Origin: Pinus tabuliformis
Taxonomy: Eukaryota > Streptophyta > Pinopsida > Pinales > Pinaceae
Direction of reading: 5' to 3'
Assembly: GCA_031772625.1 (NCBI GenBank)
Contig: CM062805.1
Location: 798,501,119 to 798,565,118, forward strand
Length of the DNA: 64,000 nucleotides
In this document: positions 22,856-35,202 of the stretch, in pieces
How the letters are laid out: the number at the start of each line of letters is the position of its first letter
Position numbering within the stretch: position 1 is the stretch's first letter
The notes under the pieces: model-generated
Seen by the model: only the letters and a program-made list of their open reading frames with translations
Told to the model about the DNA's origin: nothing
The model's database searches: none
Translations under genes and position numbers: made by a program

Positions 22856-23354
22856 TGCACTTGACCTGTGAGAAAACATGAATACTAGAAATGAAAAACA
22901 ATATGGCCTGAAACATAGAAATATCGCTTGAAATGAGACAAACTACAAAGATATTTTATTATTCAAAAGTAGAATACAATCTTCACTTTACTCTTCGGGT
23001 GGCAACGGCCAACAAAGTAGAGCTCAATTAGAATAAGACTTGATATTTCTTCCATTTTTATCTAAGACTATTTATAGCTTTATGACATCTAAAACCCGAA
23101 CTAATAGTGGTACCTTGCATAACATGGGTTAACCACTTTATTTATTGACTATGTCCCATTTATAACTAGATTTGGTCCCTTTTCTATAATGTAGTTCAAC
23201 CACTTACAATTATTATTAATGTGGATAACCGCTTACAAGCTTTATTGACTCAATTAACTAACTATGACTCTGACATGCCCTCCCCCATCCAAATCAAAAT
23301 CAGCCTAACATCCCCTCCCCCATCATGACTCTGAGTTAGGGTTGGACCCTAACA
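22856..23354 (-). repeat. 3' LTR of the chromovirus
   Basis: TGCACTTGACCTG...GGACCCTAACA. On the reverse strand it starts TGTTAGGGTCC, preceded by a purine tract GATGGGGGATGGCA (23355-23368 complement). Confidence 0.65.
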
Positions 23355-23368
23355 TGCCATCCCCCATC

Positions 23369-24558
23369 AAAATCAACCTTGTCCTCAAGGATGAAGTTGC
23401 AGAAGCTACTAAAGAATATTAGTTGGTTCCCATGTCACATCTTTTGGAGAGGTGAATGTCCACTTGATTAGGGTTTCCTTGATCGTGGGGCAGTGAAGAT
23501 GTATTTAACGAGTATTAAGGACCTGTTTAGGTCAGAGGCATAGTGAAACGTCCTCATCCAATTTCAGAATACTAGTTTGAACCTTGCAGTTATTCCCCAC
23601 AACTCTCTTGAGGTAGGATATATGGAAGATTGGGTGGATTTTTGTAGTTGGTAGGGCCAGTTTGTGAGTGATTGCTCCTATACACTGAAGTACCTAATAA
23701 GTCCATTAGAATTTTTGGGATAGTTTCTGGTAGCCCTTTTCTTTGAGATAGGTATGCTTATAAGGTTGGAGTTGCAAGAACACTTGGTCACTTACTTGAA
23801 ATGACCTCTCTGAACATGTTGGTCAGCCTATTGCTTCATCTGATTCTGAGCGCTATGTAGACTATCTTTGAAATGAGTGATCATGGTTACATGGTTCTGC
23901 AGGTGTTGATAAAATGACTGTACTTTGGAAGATTTGAGGATATAAGAAGCTAGTGAAGGTTGTATTTGGTGATACACTGCCTCATAGGGAATCATCTTGG
24001 TGGTTTTATGATGGTTAGTATTATACCACCATTCAACTAAAGGAAACCATTTTACCCATTGATGTTGCTTGTCTGAGGTGAAACATCATAAATAGGTCTC
24101 CAAACATTTGTTGACAAATTATGTTTGACCATTAGTTTGGGGATGATAAGTTATAATCATTTGGAGGTGAGTTCCCTATAGCTTGAAAATTTCCTACCAA
24201 AAATTGCTAGTGAAAGTAGGGTCTCGATCAGACACCATGCAAGTTGGCATTCCATGGAGTTTGAAAATTTGGTCCATGAAAACCTGAGACACTAATATTT
24301 GGGTAAATGGGTGTAGGAGAGCACAAAAATGAGCATATTTGGAAAGTTTGTCAACAACCACCATTTGGTCATCTTGGTCATGCCATTTAGATAGCTCGAG
24401 TGGAGGTCTAACTTGGTAAAAAATTTAGCACCATGCAATTCATCAAGCATATCATCAACTACTGGAATAGGAAATTTGTTCTTGATAGTGAGCTTGTTAA
24501 GGGCCCTAAAGTCGGGACACGTGTGCCATTCTCCATATTTATTTTGAACCATGACCAC
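23369..24558 (-). pseudogene. Chromovirus RT start fused by deletion to integrase and chromodomain
   Basis: 24558-24385 gives QNKYGEWHTCPDFRALNK and DDMLDELHGAKFFTKLDLHS, the RT N-terminal half. It then jumps to integrase (GMTKMTKW, and downstream WFPLVEWWYNTNHHKTTKM, MIPYEAVYHQ in broken frames). The last 80 bases of coding (23480-23415) read TIKETLIKW...SPKDVTWEP, the chromodomain signature that targets integration to heterochromatin. Multiple stops; inactive. Confidence 0.65.
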
Positions 24559-24832
24559 TGGAGATGAACAAGGGTTGGTGTTGGGATGAATAACATCAAC
24601 TTTGAGGAGTCCCTTGCTGATTTTTCAAATTTCATTCTTTTATGCAAAAGGATATTGATATGGGCGGACATTTGGCAGTTGGGCACTCGGGACCAAAGAG
24701 ATGTTATGATCATGTTCACCCCTAAAGGGTGGGAGTTCCTTAGGTTTTCCAAATACTCACGGGTCACGATCTAGTACATTTTTCATATCAAGATGAATAT
24801 GAGGAGGAGTGGATTCAATGGCCCAGATGGCA

Positions 24833-25495
24833 TTAAATTGGGATACTTCCCCATGGTGGCCATTTTTTAGAAGCTTCTCCATTCGATGTGAGTTGATGAT
24901 AGTAGGAACACCTGCTTGGAGTCCCTTCAATGTATGAGTGTGTCATTTTTAATAAAGATAATATATAACTCCTGGAAATCCATTGTGATAGGGCCAAGAG
25001 TGTGGAGCCATTCAGCACCAAGGAAAATGTTGCAACCACCAATTTCAAAGGAAAACATGTGGGTTTTGAGGTGATAATCCCCCATCTGAAGCTTAATATT
25101 TTCACAATGTCCTTCACATTTCATGGTCCCCCGTTAATGATAAGGACTTGGAAATTAGATACCTCCCATACAAAACAATGAAAAATTGATGCTACTCTAT
25201 TATGGATAAAGTTATGAGTTATGCCACTATAAATCAACACCACTATTGGCCTGTGTTTAATAAAGTATTGTATTTTGAGAGTATGGGGCGAAGAAATTCT
25301 AGCCAAGGCATGTAGTGATATAATTGGCTCATCTAGTGTAGCTGTGAGATCATTGTCTGGGTTGGTTTGGGGTTCACCCAATTCTTCACTAGGCACTTCA
25401 GTGGATGGAGCTTCATCGACTAAGTTGTTTTCAATAGCATAAATTTGAAATAATTTTGGTTCCTTTCTTATGTCCTCGGTCGTGCTTGTCATCAC
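24833..25495 (-). pseudogene. Chromovirus protease region, active Asp changed to Tyr
   Basis: VVLIYSGITHNFIHNRVAS has LIYSG where the family has LIDSG, so the catalytic Asp is lost. It continues in another frame with KLQMGDYHLKTHMF, CNIFLGAEWLHTLGPITMDF, the conserved end of the protease. A degraded zinc-knuckle segment lies upstream. Confidence 0.65.
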
Positions 25496-26328
25496 AGTAG
25501 TAGCAAAGTCCTTGTTTCCTTCTTTTGGCCATTTCTATCAATGACACCTTTTAACCTTAAGTGTTTGGGTAGGGCTCGTAGCCTGGGTGGGATGTTCCTT
25601 TGTAATAAATTTGGATGATTGGACTGGGAATTTATGGCAACTTCTACATCTAAGGCCTTCTGGCATGCGTCCAACCAAGTAGCTTGGTGATGTATTTGGA
25701 CATGGGCTTGGATAGCTTCCTTTAGGCTGCTAATGAAACATTCCATGTAAAATTCATCTCCCAGTCCTTCAGTTCATTGTTCAAAAGCTGCAATGTAGTC
25801 CCTTACTGTGCCTATTTTCCTGAGCTTAGTGAGACAACCCAAAAACTGATATTCCCGATCAAAGTGGTCATAGATGGATTTTGAGAATATGTTCCAAGTT
25901 GGCCTCCCTAGATAACACTGTTGATGCCACTACCACCACTTTTGTTTCTCTTGTTCCAAGTAAAGCGATCCCACATTTAGTTTATTTCCATCCTCCCAAA
26001 TATTATTAAGGAGGAAATATTATTCCATTTGTGCCACCCATACTGCGGGGTTAGAGAAATCAACTTTGTACATGTACATCTTGGGTATTTGGTGGCTCGA
26101 AGAGTGGTGATCTCTATGGACATGAATTTGATGGTTGGATTCTCCTTCTATGTGTGCATCAACACCATGTTCTTCCCTCATGAGTTCATGAGTCATCTTT
26201 ATAGCAACCAATACTTGTGCGAGATGGGAGTTAATGACCTCTTGGAAGTCATTGAATGTTTTCTCGAGGTTTTCGGCCTTCTCAACAACCCTTTCCGCAA
26301 CCATAACTTGAGACCTGGTACCTAGCAT
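25492..26328 (-). pseudogene. Chromovirus gag, broken
   Basis: 26328-26020 is the N-terminal coiled part ending KVDFSNPAVWVAQME, the usual entry to the gag domain. 25746-25492 (MECFISSLKEAIQAHVQIHH, TWLDACQKALDVEVA) is its C-terminal end. The middle is frame-broken. Confidence 0.6.
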
Positions 26329-27397
26329 ACACTAGCCCTGATAAAATTTTGAGCTTACTTAATAGTAGTATACACTTGGAAAGAGGGCAATCTTAGGAGT
26401 CTAGTGGCGTGGGTCACTTGAAGTCACTTTGGGAAAAATTTGGGACCAACTGAAAATTGGGGGCTTACAAGTGAATGTTACCACTGTGACCAGCTCGTCG
26501 TATTGAAACTTATGGGCTAGGTCTCTTGCAAGCATCCCAAGATGGCCTTAGACTTTTTTTTTCTACTCCAAAAGGATTTTTACTCCCATCTGATCAATAC
26601 TGCAATGGCCAAATTCCAAAAAACTTGATACTGCCAAATATCCTATGAAAATTGGGCTTGGATAGTAGTAACAGAAAACCCAAGGTCTTGGTACTACAGA
26701 ATGTGTTTTGACAATCTAATTTGGACTATGGTGACCAAAACCATCATTGCACAAAGAATCTAATTTGAGTTGTGAAAACCCCAATTGATGAATTTGATCT
26801 GTACAGTAGTGGTAGAACCCCCACTACTGGATTTGATATGGATAGCGACAATCAAACCCAACAAATAGATATGATCTAGATGAAAAGGTAGGGGGAATCT
26901 TCATATAGCCAAGGTAACTATGGTCTCAGAGTGTCAGGTTATGCAGATCGCAATATACTCATGGGTCCAACAATAGTACTTGACCCAATCTTTCAGGGCG
27001 CTAACTAAGGAGGATCGACCTACCCAACTACCCTAATGTACATGTGAATAATATCACTAAGTTTTTTTCTCAATTTACTATAGCATCAAGACGGTCAATG
27101 GATTATCTAAGGTTAGGTTTCATGTTACCCTAAGGGGGCTTCCAATATACCCAAGGGTACGTGGAAGTGTAGACTGTTCGCAGTTTTGTCTAATGTGCTA
27201 TTACTTGAAGGGGTAACCTTAGGGTTTACAAGGGAGTCCAATAAGTGTGACCACCTCTTATAGTTCCTAAGTTCATTCCTCCCCAAATCCACAAGTTTAT
27301 GCGCTCAACGACAAATCTTGTGGTTTAAAGATGTTGGAACACATCTCTAGCCTAAAAAGTATTCTACAAAAATTGGAGGTACATTTGGCCCTGGAAA
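26329..27397. other. Chromovirus leader
   Basis: Between the primer site and gag on the reverse strand. No ORF or motif was recognised. Confidence 0.4.
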
Positions 27398-27411
27398 GTG
27401 CTATGATACCA
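27398..27411 (-). promoter_or_regulatory. Primer-binding site, initiator Met tRNA type
   Basis: The reverse strand TGGTATCATAGCAC differs by one base from TGGTATCAGAGC, the usual plant initiator-Met site, and lies 7 bases inside the LTR. Confidence 0.7.
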
Positions 27412-27418
27412 CTTGTTA

Positions 27419-27882
27419 TGCACTTGACCTGTGAGAAAACCAGAATACCAGAAATATGAAAAAATATGGCCCAAAACATAGAACTATCACATGAAATGAG
27501 ACAATCTGCAAAGATATTTTATTATTCAAAAGCAAAATATAATGTTCACTTGCCTCTTCTAGGGGGAAACCTCCAACAGAGAAAATGTCAATTACAATAA
27601 GACTCAACACGTCTTCCCTTACTACATAAGACTATTTATAGCTTTAAGACATCCAAAACCCTAACTACTAGTGGTCCCTTGCATAACACATGTTAACCAC
27701 TTTATCTATTAATTATGGAACGTTTATAAATAATTGTGGTAACTTTTCTATAATGTGGGTTAACCACTTGCAATTATTATTAATGCAGATAGCTGCTTAC
27801 GAACTTTATTGACTCAACAAACTAACTATGACTTTGAAGAGGCTTATTACATGAATAAGGAATTTTTTAATGGACCCTAACA
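27419..27882 (-). repeat. 5' LTR of the chromovirus
   Basis: Aligns along its whole length with 22856-23354, with many substitutions and small indels. Confidence 0.65.
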
Positions 27883-28302
27883 TGGTTAACACTATGGATT
27901 CATATAACTTGTTTCATAATGGGTTTGAGTCTCTTACATAGAAGCATGAGATGCTCGCCATTGAATCCCTTGAAGCAATCAGAGGCAGAGAGGTTGTCTT
28001 TCAGGAGATTAGAGATTACATTGAACAAATAAACTAGGTAATAGAATAATAATGCTTGGAAGTTACCAAAGATGTTATTCAGCAGCATCCCTTTGCGCCA
28101 ATCAAAGTGAAAATGAATATTTCATAGTTGTGGAATAATGTCTAGTCAAGCTCCAAGAACATATTATCAGAGGCATTAGAGGTAAGGGTGCGCTACAAAG
28201 GAGACTTTGCTAAACTGGATTGACGCCATCACAAATGATTTTAGAGCATGGCACACTTATATCATAAATGAACTCCATGAAGAAGCACATGACCTATCCA
28301 TT
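27883..28302 (+). pseudogene. Decayed coiled-coil coding remnant, 3' part
   Basis: Continues the frame interrupted at 22855: MDSYNLFHNGFESLT*KHEM, LAIESLEAIRGREVVFQEIR, DYIEQIN, then SKNILSEALEVRVRYKGDF. Stops are again TAG or TAA. Unrecognised protein. Confidence 0.4.
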
Positions 28303-29208
28303 TGATGAGTTTTATATTTTAGCGGTTTTTTCTTATTAGGCCACCGTCTCATGTGTAAATTTTCTTATGTAATAAATGTTATGTAATGAATTCCAAGGGA
28401 AACAAGTGGAATATGAATGGCCACACATTGGAATCTAATGAGTCATATTAGAATATGAATATTCATAGAATTCAAAGAGTCATGAGAGGCTCAAGATTCA
28501 TTGTATTTGTTATAAATAGCTCCTCATAACTCAAGCTTTTTGGGAGGCTTAGCCTTGGATTCTCTTGTACAACATAGGAGATAGATTATTCTTTGGAGTA
28601 GCAAGTTGTGGCTTTATGTTCCACTATTGGATACAGTGATTCACTCATGTAATAGTGTTCTTGGGATCTCTCACTTATTGTCAGAAGCTCAATGAGTCGG
28701 CATTCCTTCAAACATTTATCGTGTATATAGTTGGAATATTCTGGTTATGTGTATGCTATATGTTTCTTAATCTACATGCTAGGCTAATGAGCTATTCGGT
28801 TGCTTAGTTATGGTTGTTATTGAATGGATGTTATAACGCTTTAATGATTGTTGTTTATCAAGTGGACTAATTTGTAGGAACTAAACAAGTCTCTCTTTTA
28901 TTCCCGGGTCCCCCTTTAGGATAGCGCTATTACTTTTCTAACCTATAGCTCATTTCCCTCTCCATCCGTGGAAGTTTCCCTCATACACCTCACGTCAAGT
29001 GTCTCACAAATATCACATTATTGTTGCCCCAAAGAGGCGTTGTATTCTCTTATGTCTTATTATAACCAAGGCACTTCTTAGAAAACCATTTCAATGGTGG
29101 TCGGGTCATATGATCGGATGGGACTCCTACACCAAACAGTGTGAGGTCTAATTGGGACCTATAGGGGACATCCCCTTACAATGTTGGAAAAATCTATCAC
29201 CGTCAACA
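28303..29208 (+). repeat. LTR of a plus-strand element (left end approximate)
   Basis: The right end GTCAACA is followed 2 bases later by a primer-site-like TTTGGTGCTAGAACGGGGG. A TATA box (TTATAAATAGCTCC) is near 28510. The start is set at the first TG after the preceding coding remnant and is uncertain. Confidence 0.5.
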
Positions 29209-29822
29209 TTTTTGGTGCTAGAACGGGGGTTAGATGACAAGCTAAGCCTTTGAAGTCTGTTTGAATATTTTACCTTTAATGGATTCATCCTAAATCATAA
29301 TCTCGAGGTGTTTTACATAAGCTTTAGATATTTTAATCCCCGTGGACTTTTTACATCACTTGTCATGATTTAAATTTGATGGCAAGGGTACAACAACCGT
29401 TCTTGGGTAAGCTATTGAATTCGTTCAAATTTTCTTTGTGAATCGTGTCGATCCAAAATAAATCATTGCATAGTTGTTTACCCTTACATTAGATGGGCAT
29501 GTGAAGCAATGGTGTTATTCTTTACCCATTTCTTCTTTCACCTCTTTCAATCACTTGGTTAATGAGATTTATCAAGTTTTTGACAAATATGAATATTAGG
29601 ATGTTATTGATGAAATTGATCAACTGAGAATGGAATTGACTAAATATATTGAGCATTTTGTTGATTGGTTCCTTGATCTTTGTTATCAGTTTCCAGATGA
29701 GGATGTGTACTGGCAGTTTTTGGATGATAAGTTTTGATTCTTAGTCTAGGTGTTAAGGAAATATTTTGAATCAAATCCTTATAACCAAGAATAATTTCAA
29801 CTTTCGAAGTTCAAGGAATAAT
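29209..29822 (+). pseudogene. Truncated gag of the preceding LTR element
   Basis: After the primer-site-like sequence one frame reads PISSFTSFNHLVNEIYQVFD, YIEHFVDWFLDLCYQFPDED, YWQFLDDKF with stops, the pattern of a plant retrotransposon gag domain. It stops at 29822, where an incomplete LTR of another element begins. Confidence 0.6.
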
Positions 29823-31641
29823 TTAAACTAGCCTTTCAATGAATTAAACCCGCAGTCGCTCCCATGACAGGGGCATGCATGGAACTGGGGCCCTCCAATC
29901 GCTCCCACAATGCCCACAAGGGAGGGACTATAGCCTTTTTCAGCCAGTTCTATGCTAGATACTGCGAGATTAAAGCCATTTTCTTAGGGCTATTCTTCAA
30001 ACCACTTCCCAGAACTTGATGAAATTTTCCATGGCAATAAATAACACCAATAAAAAGCCTCTAACACAAAACTTGATCAAGTCCTTGACCTAACCAAGAC
30101 AGAAATTTCATCGAACACATTGCACACATGTAATCTATAGGTCATAACAAAAAATCTAAGCATAGGGGTCTCATACTTATCTGAGATTCATAAGGAAGAA
30201 TTGATGCTTATCACATTAGCTACATTATCATCTATTAGGTCACATGTTCATTTTTCATTCATTTACAAATGAAAACATGATGAGAGCCATACATCATCAC
30301 TGTCATAAAACATACTCATAACCAACATATACACAACATAAATAATAAGAATACAACATCTATAGAATCCACATATAACCAATACGTTTACATATGAAAT
30401 TCCAAGGAGAAGGAACTCTTATTAATGAATGAAAAATCCAACCAGGTTTGGCACTTCCACGAACCATACGACCATAGATTGGCTTAACCAAATCTTTCTT
30501 TTAGCCAATCACCCCTGTGCCATATTCCAAGCATGAATGTGGGACTCATAACAAAAAAAAGAACCTAATGAGCATGGATGCCACCATATTTCTCCACTTA
30601 CACCGTGAGAAATTTTATTGTCTCCTAGTCCCTAGGTTTTATCGCAATCCATTGTCTGATTGAGGGATCACTAGGCCATAATCAATACATCACCCTCCAA
30701 GATTTACCCTATATCCTACCATTCACCAGCCAAGGATTCATATGCATGATCAAAGGCACCCACCTCTAGGTTTTACCGTATATCCCACCATTCACCGGTC
30801 AAGGATTCGTAGGGTCACCTAGGCAACACACAATTTGACTTTACCGCAACCCACAATCTAGTTCAACGATTACTAGGCCAAGGATTTACTGCCATAGTTC
30901 GGTTCAAGGATCACTAGGCCATGTGTTATTCCTTTTAGAGATCCACCTCACTCAGTCTCAAATCCATTTGGAAATCAATCTCCACTAAATCATGAGAACC
31001 CCATCACACCAAGGCTATCCAGAAATGGAAAGGCTAGGCTGAAAAAAATTGTCACACCTGGAAAAAGCCATGCTTATGATAGAAAGAGAACCAAGAACAC
31101 ACATGCATAACCATGCATTCCAAATCTAGCAAGGAAATCACACATGAAAATTTATACCTACAAGTAAACCTGTTAGAGATTCTTGATCTTGCTTTGTCTT
31201 GCTTGATATTTTTCTTCCTCTTTTCCCTCTCTTCCTTTCTCACTCCAATGTTAAAATGCTCCAAGAACACTTCTAAGTGTCTAAGAGTGTGTGTGTGAGA
31301 AAGAATAAAGAGACATAAGTGAATTGACAAAAGTCCATGAACTGATCCTCAATAACCTTTTTATTAATGTGGCCTCTATTTTCTTCATTTTCCTCCTCAC
31401 ATGCAACCTATGACATTTCACCTTCCTTTTCTCCTAATTTCCATTATTTTCATAAATAAATTTCCAAAAATACCATGTTTCCTTTCCAAAGCCTTTTCCA
31501 TTTTCCTTTAGCCACAATAACCGAAATGAACACCCCATAGGATTTTTTTCCCACCATTCAGCTTGGAATATGTGTCCCATGAACTTGGTCTTATTTTTCC
31601 TTTATTAAATTTTACATGGAATTTTGACCAGAGTTGTTACA
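29823..31641 (-). repeat. 3' LTR, truncated
   Basis: Homologous to 35403-37215. Ends GAGTTGTTACA. Includes internal imperfect repeats built on TTTACCG...GGATCACTAGGCC between 30635 and 30935. It begins abruptly inside the LTR next to the gag fragment. Confidence 0.75.
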
Positions 31642-34381
31642 AAACCCTTCCCCTTAGGGTAACGTCGTCCTCGATGTTCAATGACACCTACAACCAACAC
31701 GACTACTGAAAGAAAAACATACTGCCCATGGAGCTTTATAACACAACTCTTTGCAATATTTACAATGACCACCTGTTGTAAACATGAAAATCATACCACT
31801 TACTAGAGCTTGATAACACATCTCATTATAGTTTTACAATAACAGCCACATTTTCTCAACCAAAGAATAACCATATTGTTTATGGAGCCTTATAAATCTA
31901 GCTCGAGACAATATATACAATAATATACACATATGCACATTTTCTCAACCAACAAATAAAAGGATATGATGCCTTCATACGCAACAATGGAATCTAGAGG
32001 TTTACACCTCCACCCTCAAAAGTAGTACTAGGATTCACCTCCTTCCCAAGAAGTCTAGAATCCACTACCAAAGTCAAAGTTGCATCTAATGTCCAACACT
32101 ACAATCATATGCCACTTGTCCTCTCAATGAATAGTTATGGGCTAATTTTTCTAGGGCACACTCCCAATGTGCATCTGATTCCATCCGGAAATGTTAATGA
32201 CCAAAATAAATCCATCCCCGACCTTCCCTTCTCTGCTACATATTGCCTCGGGTAATCTGGTCACCCCCTTCTGTGCAGTCACTCACCTTCCAAGTTCCTC
32301 AGCATCCCCTATCCTCAGTTATCCATCCCCTAGCAAGGCTTCCTTGCATCGAAAGTTCAACAACCAAGGAATATGCCTGCCTCAAAACCATCATATCAGT
32401 CATAGCATGCTTATGGAAACCTTGCTTTTAGTGTCTCTCTGTCATCATGTTTATCATAACATGTCACGGATCACATTGTTTTCATTCCGCTGATGTATCT
32501 CTCAGCATTATCTATCCATAACATAAACATAGGCATAATATAAACACATAATATCAACTCATATCCACATGATACTGACCTTGTAGATTTGTTGAGGCTA
32601 CTCTTCCCACTTGATTCCCCATAAGACTAGGAACCTCTTTCATGCCCTTCACCTACATAAGCAATCATTCCTCCACAGAATGATCCCTGAAAACCCTATC
32701 AAATAGTGACATAGATATATACATAGATACATACGTACATACATATAAATATTAGCATAAAACAATCATGATCTCTAACGACCTTGCCAGACAAAGACAT
32801 ACATACATACATGTATACATATATAAACATCATCATAATCATGATCACAACATAATTACCAGGTAGCATAAGGTCAAGATTAAGAGAACTCCCTTTATCT
32901 GTGCACAACATGCACAACATTGAGAACAACAATTCCCAACACAGTCAAGGCATCTAATGTCTCAAATATATTTTCTTTACCTTTTTTGTTACCTTTCTCA
33001 TAATTGTAATGCCATTGCCCATTTACACCAATGGACCCAACCAATCCAACTGGTTGTCATATTCTTGCCTTAAGTTTCCCTTATACATGCATCGAGCTTC
33101 ATCTGGGTCTTACATTACCTTTTGAGTTTTGTTCAACTCTTACCAAGCTCCATTAACTGTCCTCTTTACCAACTAATTCCCAAGACCCTCAAAACCTAAA
33201 AGGAAAGACCAACAGACAAACAATAAGAAAACCATGGAAACCAATAAAAATACGATACCATAAACAAAGTGACATGATTATGCACTAAACGCAATCAAGA
33301 TTGCAAGTCAAGCATAAATAAATCACAAAATATCGAAAGCACAACACTCTCAAAAAACACCATGACTCAATCCCCATGGGTTCCCAATGCTTCCAAGGGA
33401 ATGTTCAACCTGAGCCTTCTTCAAGATTTCATAGCAGTCTCTTTTCCCATGCAATCCCTTTCATCGTACTGCCATGGACACAAAATTGTCAATGTATAAA
33501 TACATATAAAAATAGGGTCGGTTGCCTTACCTTTTGTTCCAAGCACGTTGCCTTGCGACTACTCACACATGTCAGTCACATGTTCCAAAGATCAAGACAT
33601 CATATCTAGTAATTTGAAATCATCTTTTACCAATACTAACAACCATGTCATAATAAACAACCAACTCACATTCATTGGTCATAATACATAATGCTACAAC
33701 TATCACCTATTTACACTCAAGTAATATCAATTGTCTCAACACATATGTATTAGTACAACCATCTTAAAACAAGATCATTTCTTCATGCAAACTTATAGAC
33801 ACATACTCATATCATGCAATTAATCAAACATTCAAACAACATGTAGATGACATAATAGACACCAAACACTCAAACACCAAATAGATGACATAATCAAACA
33901 TTCAAGCACTAATTAGATGACATAAGCAAACTCATACCTTATTGTATCTCAAGAGAGGTTATCTTGTCTGCACAATCAATCTAGATTAGTACGATATAAC
34001 TTCACAACTTATTAAATCAACATAAATAAGGCCATGATGTCCATAACAATAACTAGCTAACATGTTCACATCATAAACTCATAAACAATTTTCATTCATG
34101 CATAAAAATCACATATGCACAGTCAGTTTAGATTAGTACAACACAATATCACAAATAGGTCGACTCGTACCCGAATGTCATAACCATAACCATCTACATA
34201 GGCCAATCTAGATTAACACAAAACATATAGAATAAAGATCTTAAATGAAATAACTCTAATCATCAAGTTAACTAACATATAACAATAGCAATTTAATATG
34301 TAACATTCTCATCAACAACATATAACATAATCATTAAGCTAACTAGCATAAAACAACAACAACACTGCATATAACAACAAA
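31642..34381 (-). other. Noncoding internal region of the LARD-like element
   Basis: Starts beside a reverse-strand polypurine tract (31642-31660, AAGGGGAAGGG). No coding motif. It includes an ATAC/CATA simple-sequence stretch (32706-32830) and three 40-50-bp units with TAGATGACATAA (33825-33930). The rest is A/C-rich with CATA and AACA words. Confidence 0.6.
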
Positions 34382-34620
34382 TTACTACCATGAAGCCCCA
34401 AGGGATAGCTCAACTAGTCGAGTCCCCATTGTTAAGTGCCTCACCGATCGGGAGGTCACAGGGTTAATTCTCCTCGACGCCCTTGGGGTTAAGCCCTACT
34501 AATCTGGCCGATGGGCTTAAAATATTCCCTTCGGGGTTGATCTACCCAAATTTTACCATGGATGTAATGACCACCTAGTGCCCGCGAACCACGACGTAAA
34601 AAAAACGAGTTACTACCATG
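34382..34620 (+). mobile_element. tRNA-derived SINE with perfect 11-bp target duplication
   Basis: The body 34393-34609 is flanked by TTACTACCATG on both sides (34382-34392 and 34610-34620). The head has an A-box-like TAGCTCAACTAGTCG (34405-34419) and a B-box-like GGGTTAATTCTCC, the RNA polymerase III promoter of a tRNA-type SINE. It ends in TAAAAAAAACGAG. It is non-coding and needs a LINE in trans. Insertion is younger than the host element. Confidence 0.8.
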
Positions 34621-35180
34621 CATGACTATCCAACACATGCACATATGACTACATTGATCAACTATCATTTATCACACATGTAACGAAAATAACAATGGAA
34701 TGAAAAACATATAAGTAACCCTAATTCTTATAACAACCATTAACTGACATACCTACATCCCAAACATATAAACCTATATGACAATCTGCTCTCACCCTGA
34801 AGTCTAGTGTTGCAAATTCACTACTATCTCAACCAACACATTAGCATCTCCTACTCTATCTGCATCTCCTACTCTATATCAACCAACACATTAGCATCAT
34901 AACATACCAATATCACCATGATGACCAAATGCATATAATGATCTCACAATGCATGTTTGACCTACTATACATGCATAACTATAACCATGACAATGCATGC
35001 ATAATAAATGCATATACATATGACATGCATTCATGACTAACACATCCCAACAACAACGTCATCAACTTCTACATGGAAACACAACTGTAACAATGACCAC
35101 CACCATACATACATAACAAGCACATTTAAAACCTACATGCATGCATGACAAATACATTTCGCCCATCCAGTCCAAGTGTT
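34621..35180. other. Noncoding internal region
   Basis: CAT/ATG-rich sequence with a 30-bp direct repeat around 34830-34890 (CATCTCCTACTCTAT twice, TCAACCAACACATTAGCATC twice). No gene. Confidence 0.5.
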
Positions 35181-35199
35181 GAACCATGCTCTGCTACCA
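35181..35199 (-). promoter_or_regulatory. Primer-binding site, initiator Met tRNA type
   Basis: The reverse strand TGGTAGCAGAGCATGGTTC lies 3 bases from the LTR start. The first 13 bases resemble TGGTATCAGAGCC. Confidence 0.65.
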
Positions 35200-35202
35200 C
35201 TC

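Larger units (their letters stand above)
22856..27882 (-). mobile_element. Old chromovirus (Ty3/gypsy), internally deleted
   Basis: LTRs at 22856-23354 and 27419-27882 are strongly diverged. Initiator-Met primer site, gag, protease, RT start, integrase core and a chromodomain are recognisable on the reverse strand. RT palm to integrase start is deleted. At 5.0 kb with LTRs under 0.5 kb it resembles Reina-like chromoviruses. No clear target duplication was found. The left and right flanks read through as one frame (SVF/MVNTMDSYN). Confidence 0.75.

Noticed and set aside
22850..27890. Target-site duplication for the old chromovirus
   Set aside because: The 5 bases on the two sides (TTTTA and TGGTT) do not match; the ends are too decayed to claim one.
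32699..32932. Membrane-like MYVCMYVCIYVYIYV ORF
   Set aside because: Produced by an ATAC/CATA simple repeat.
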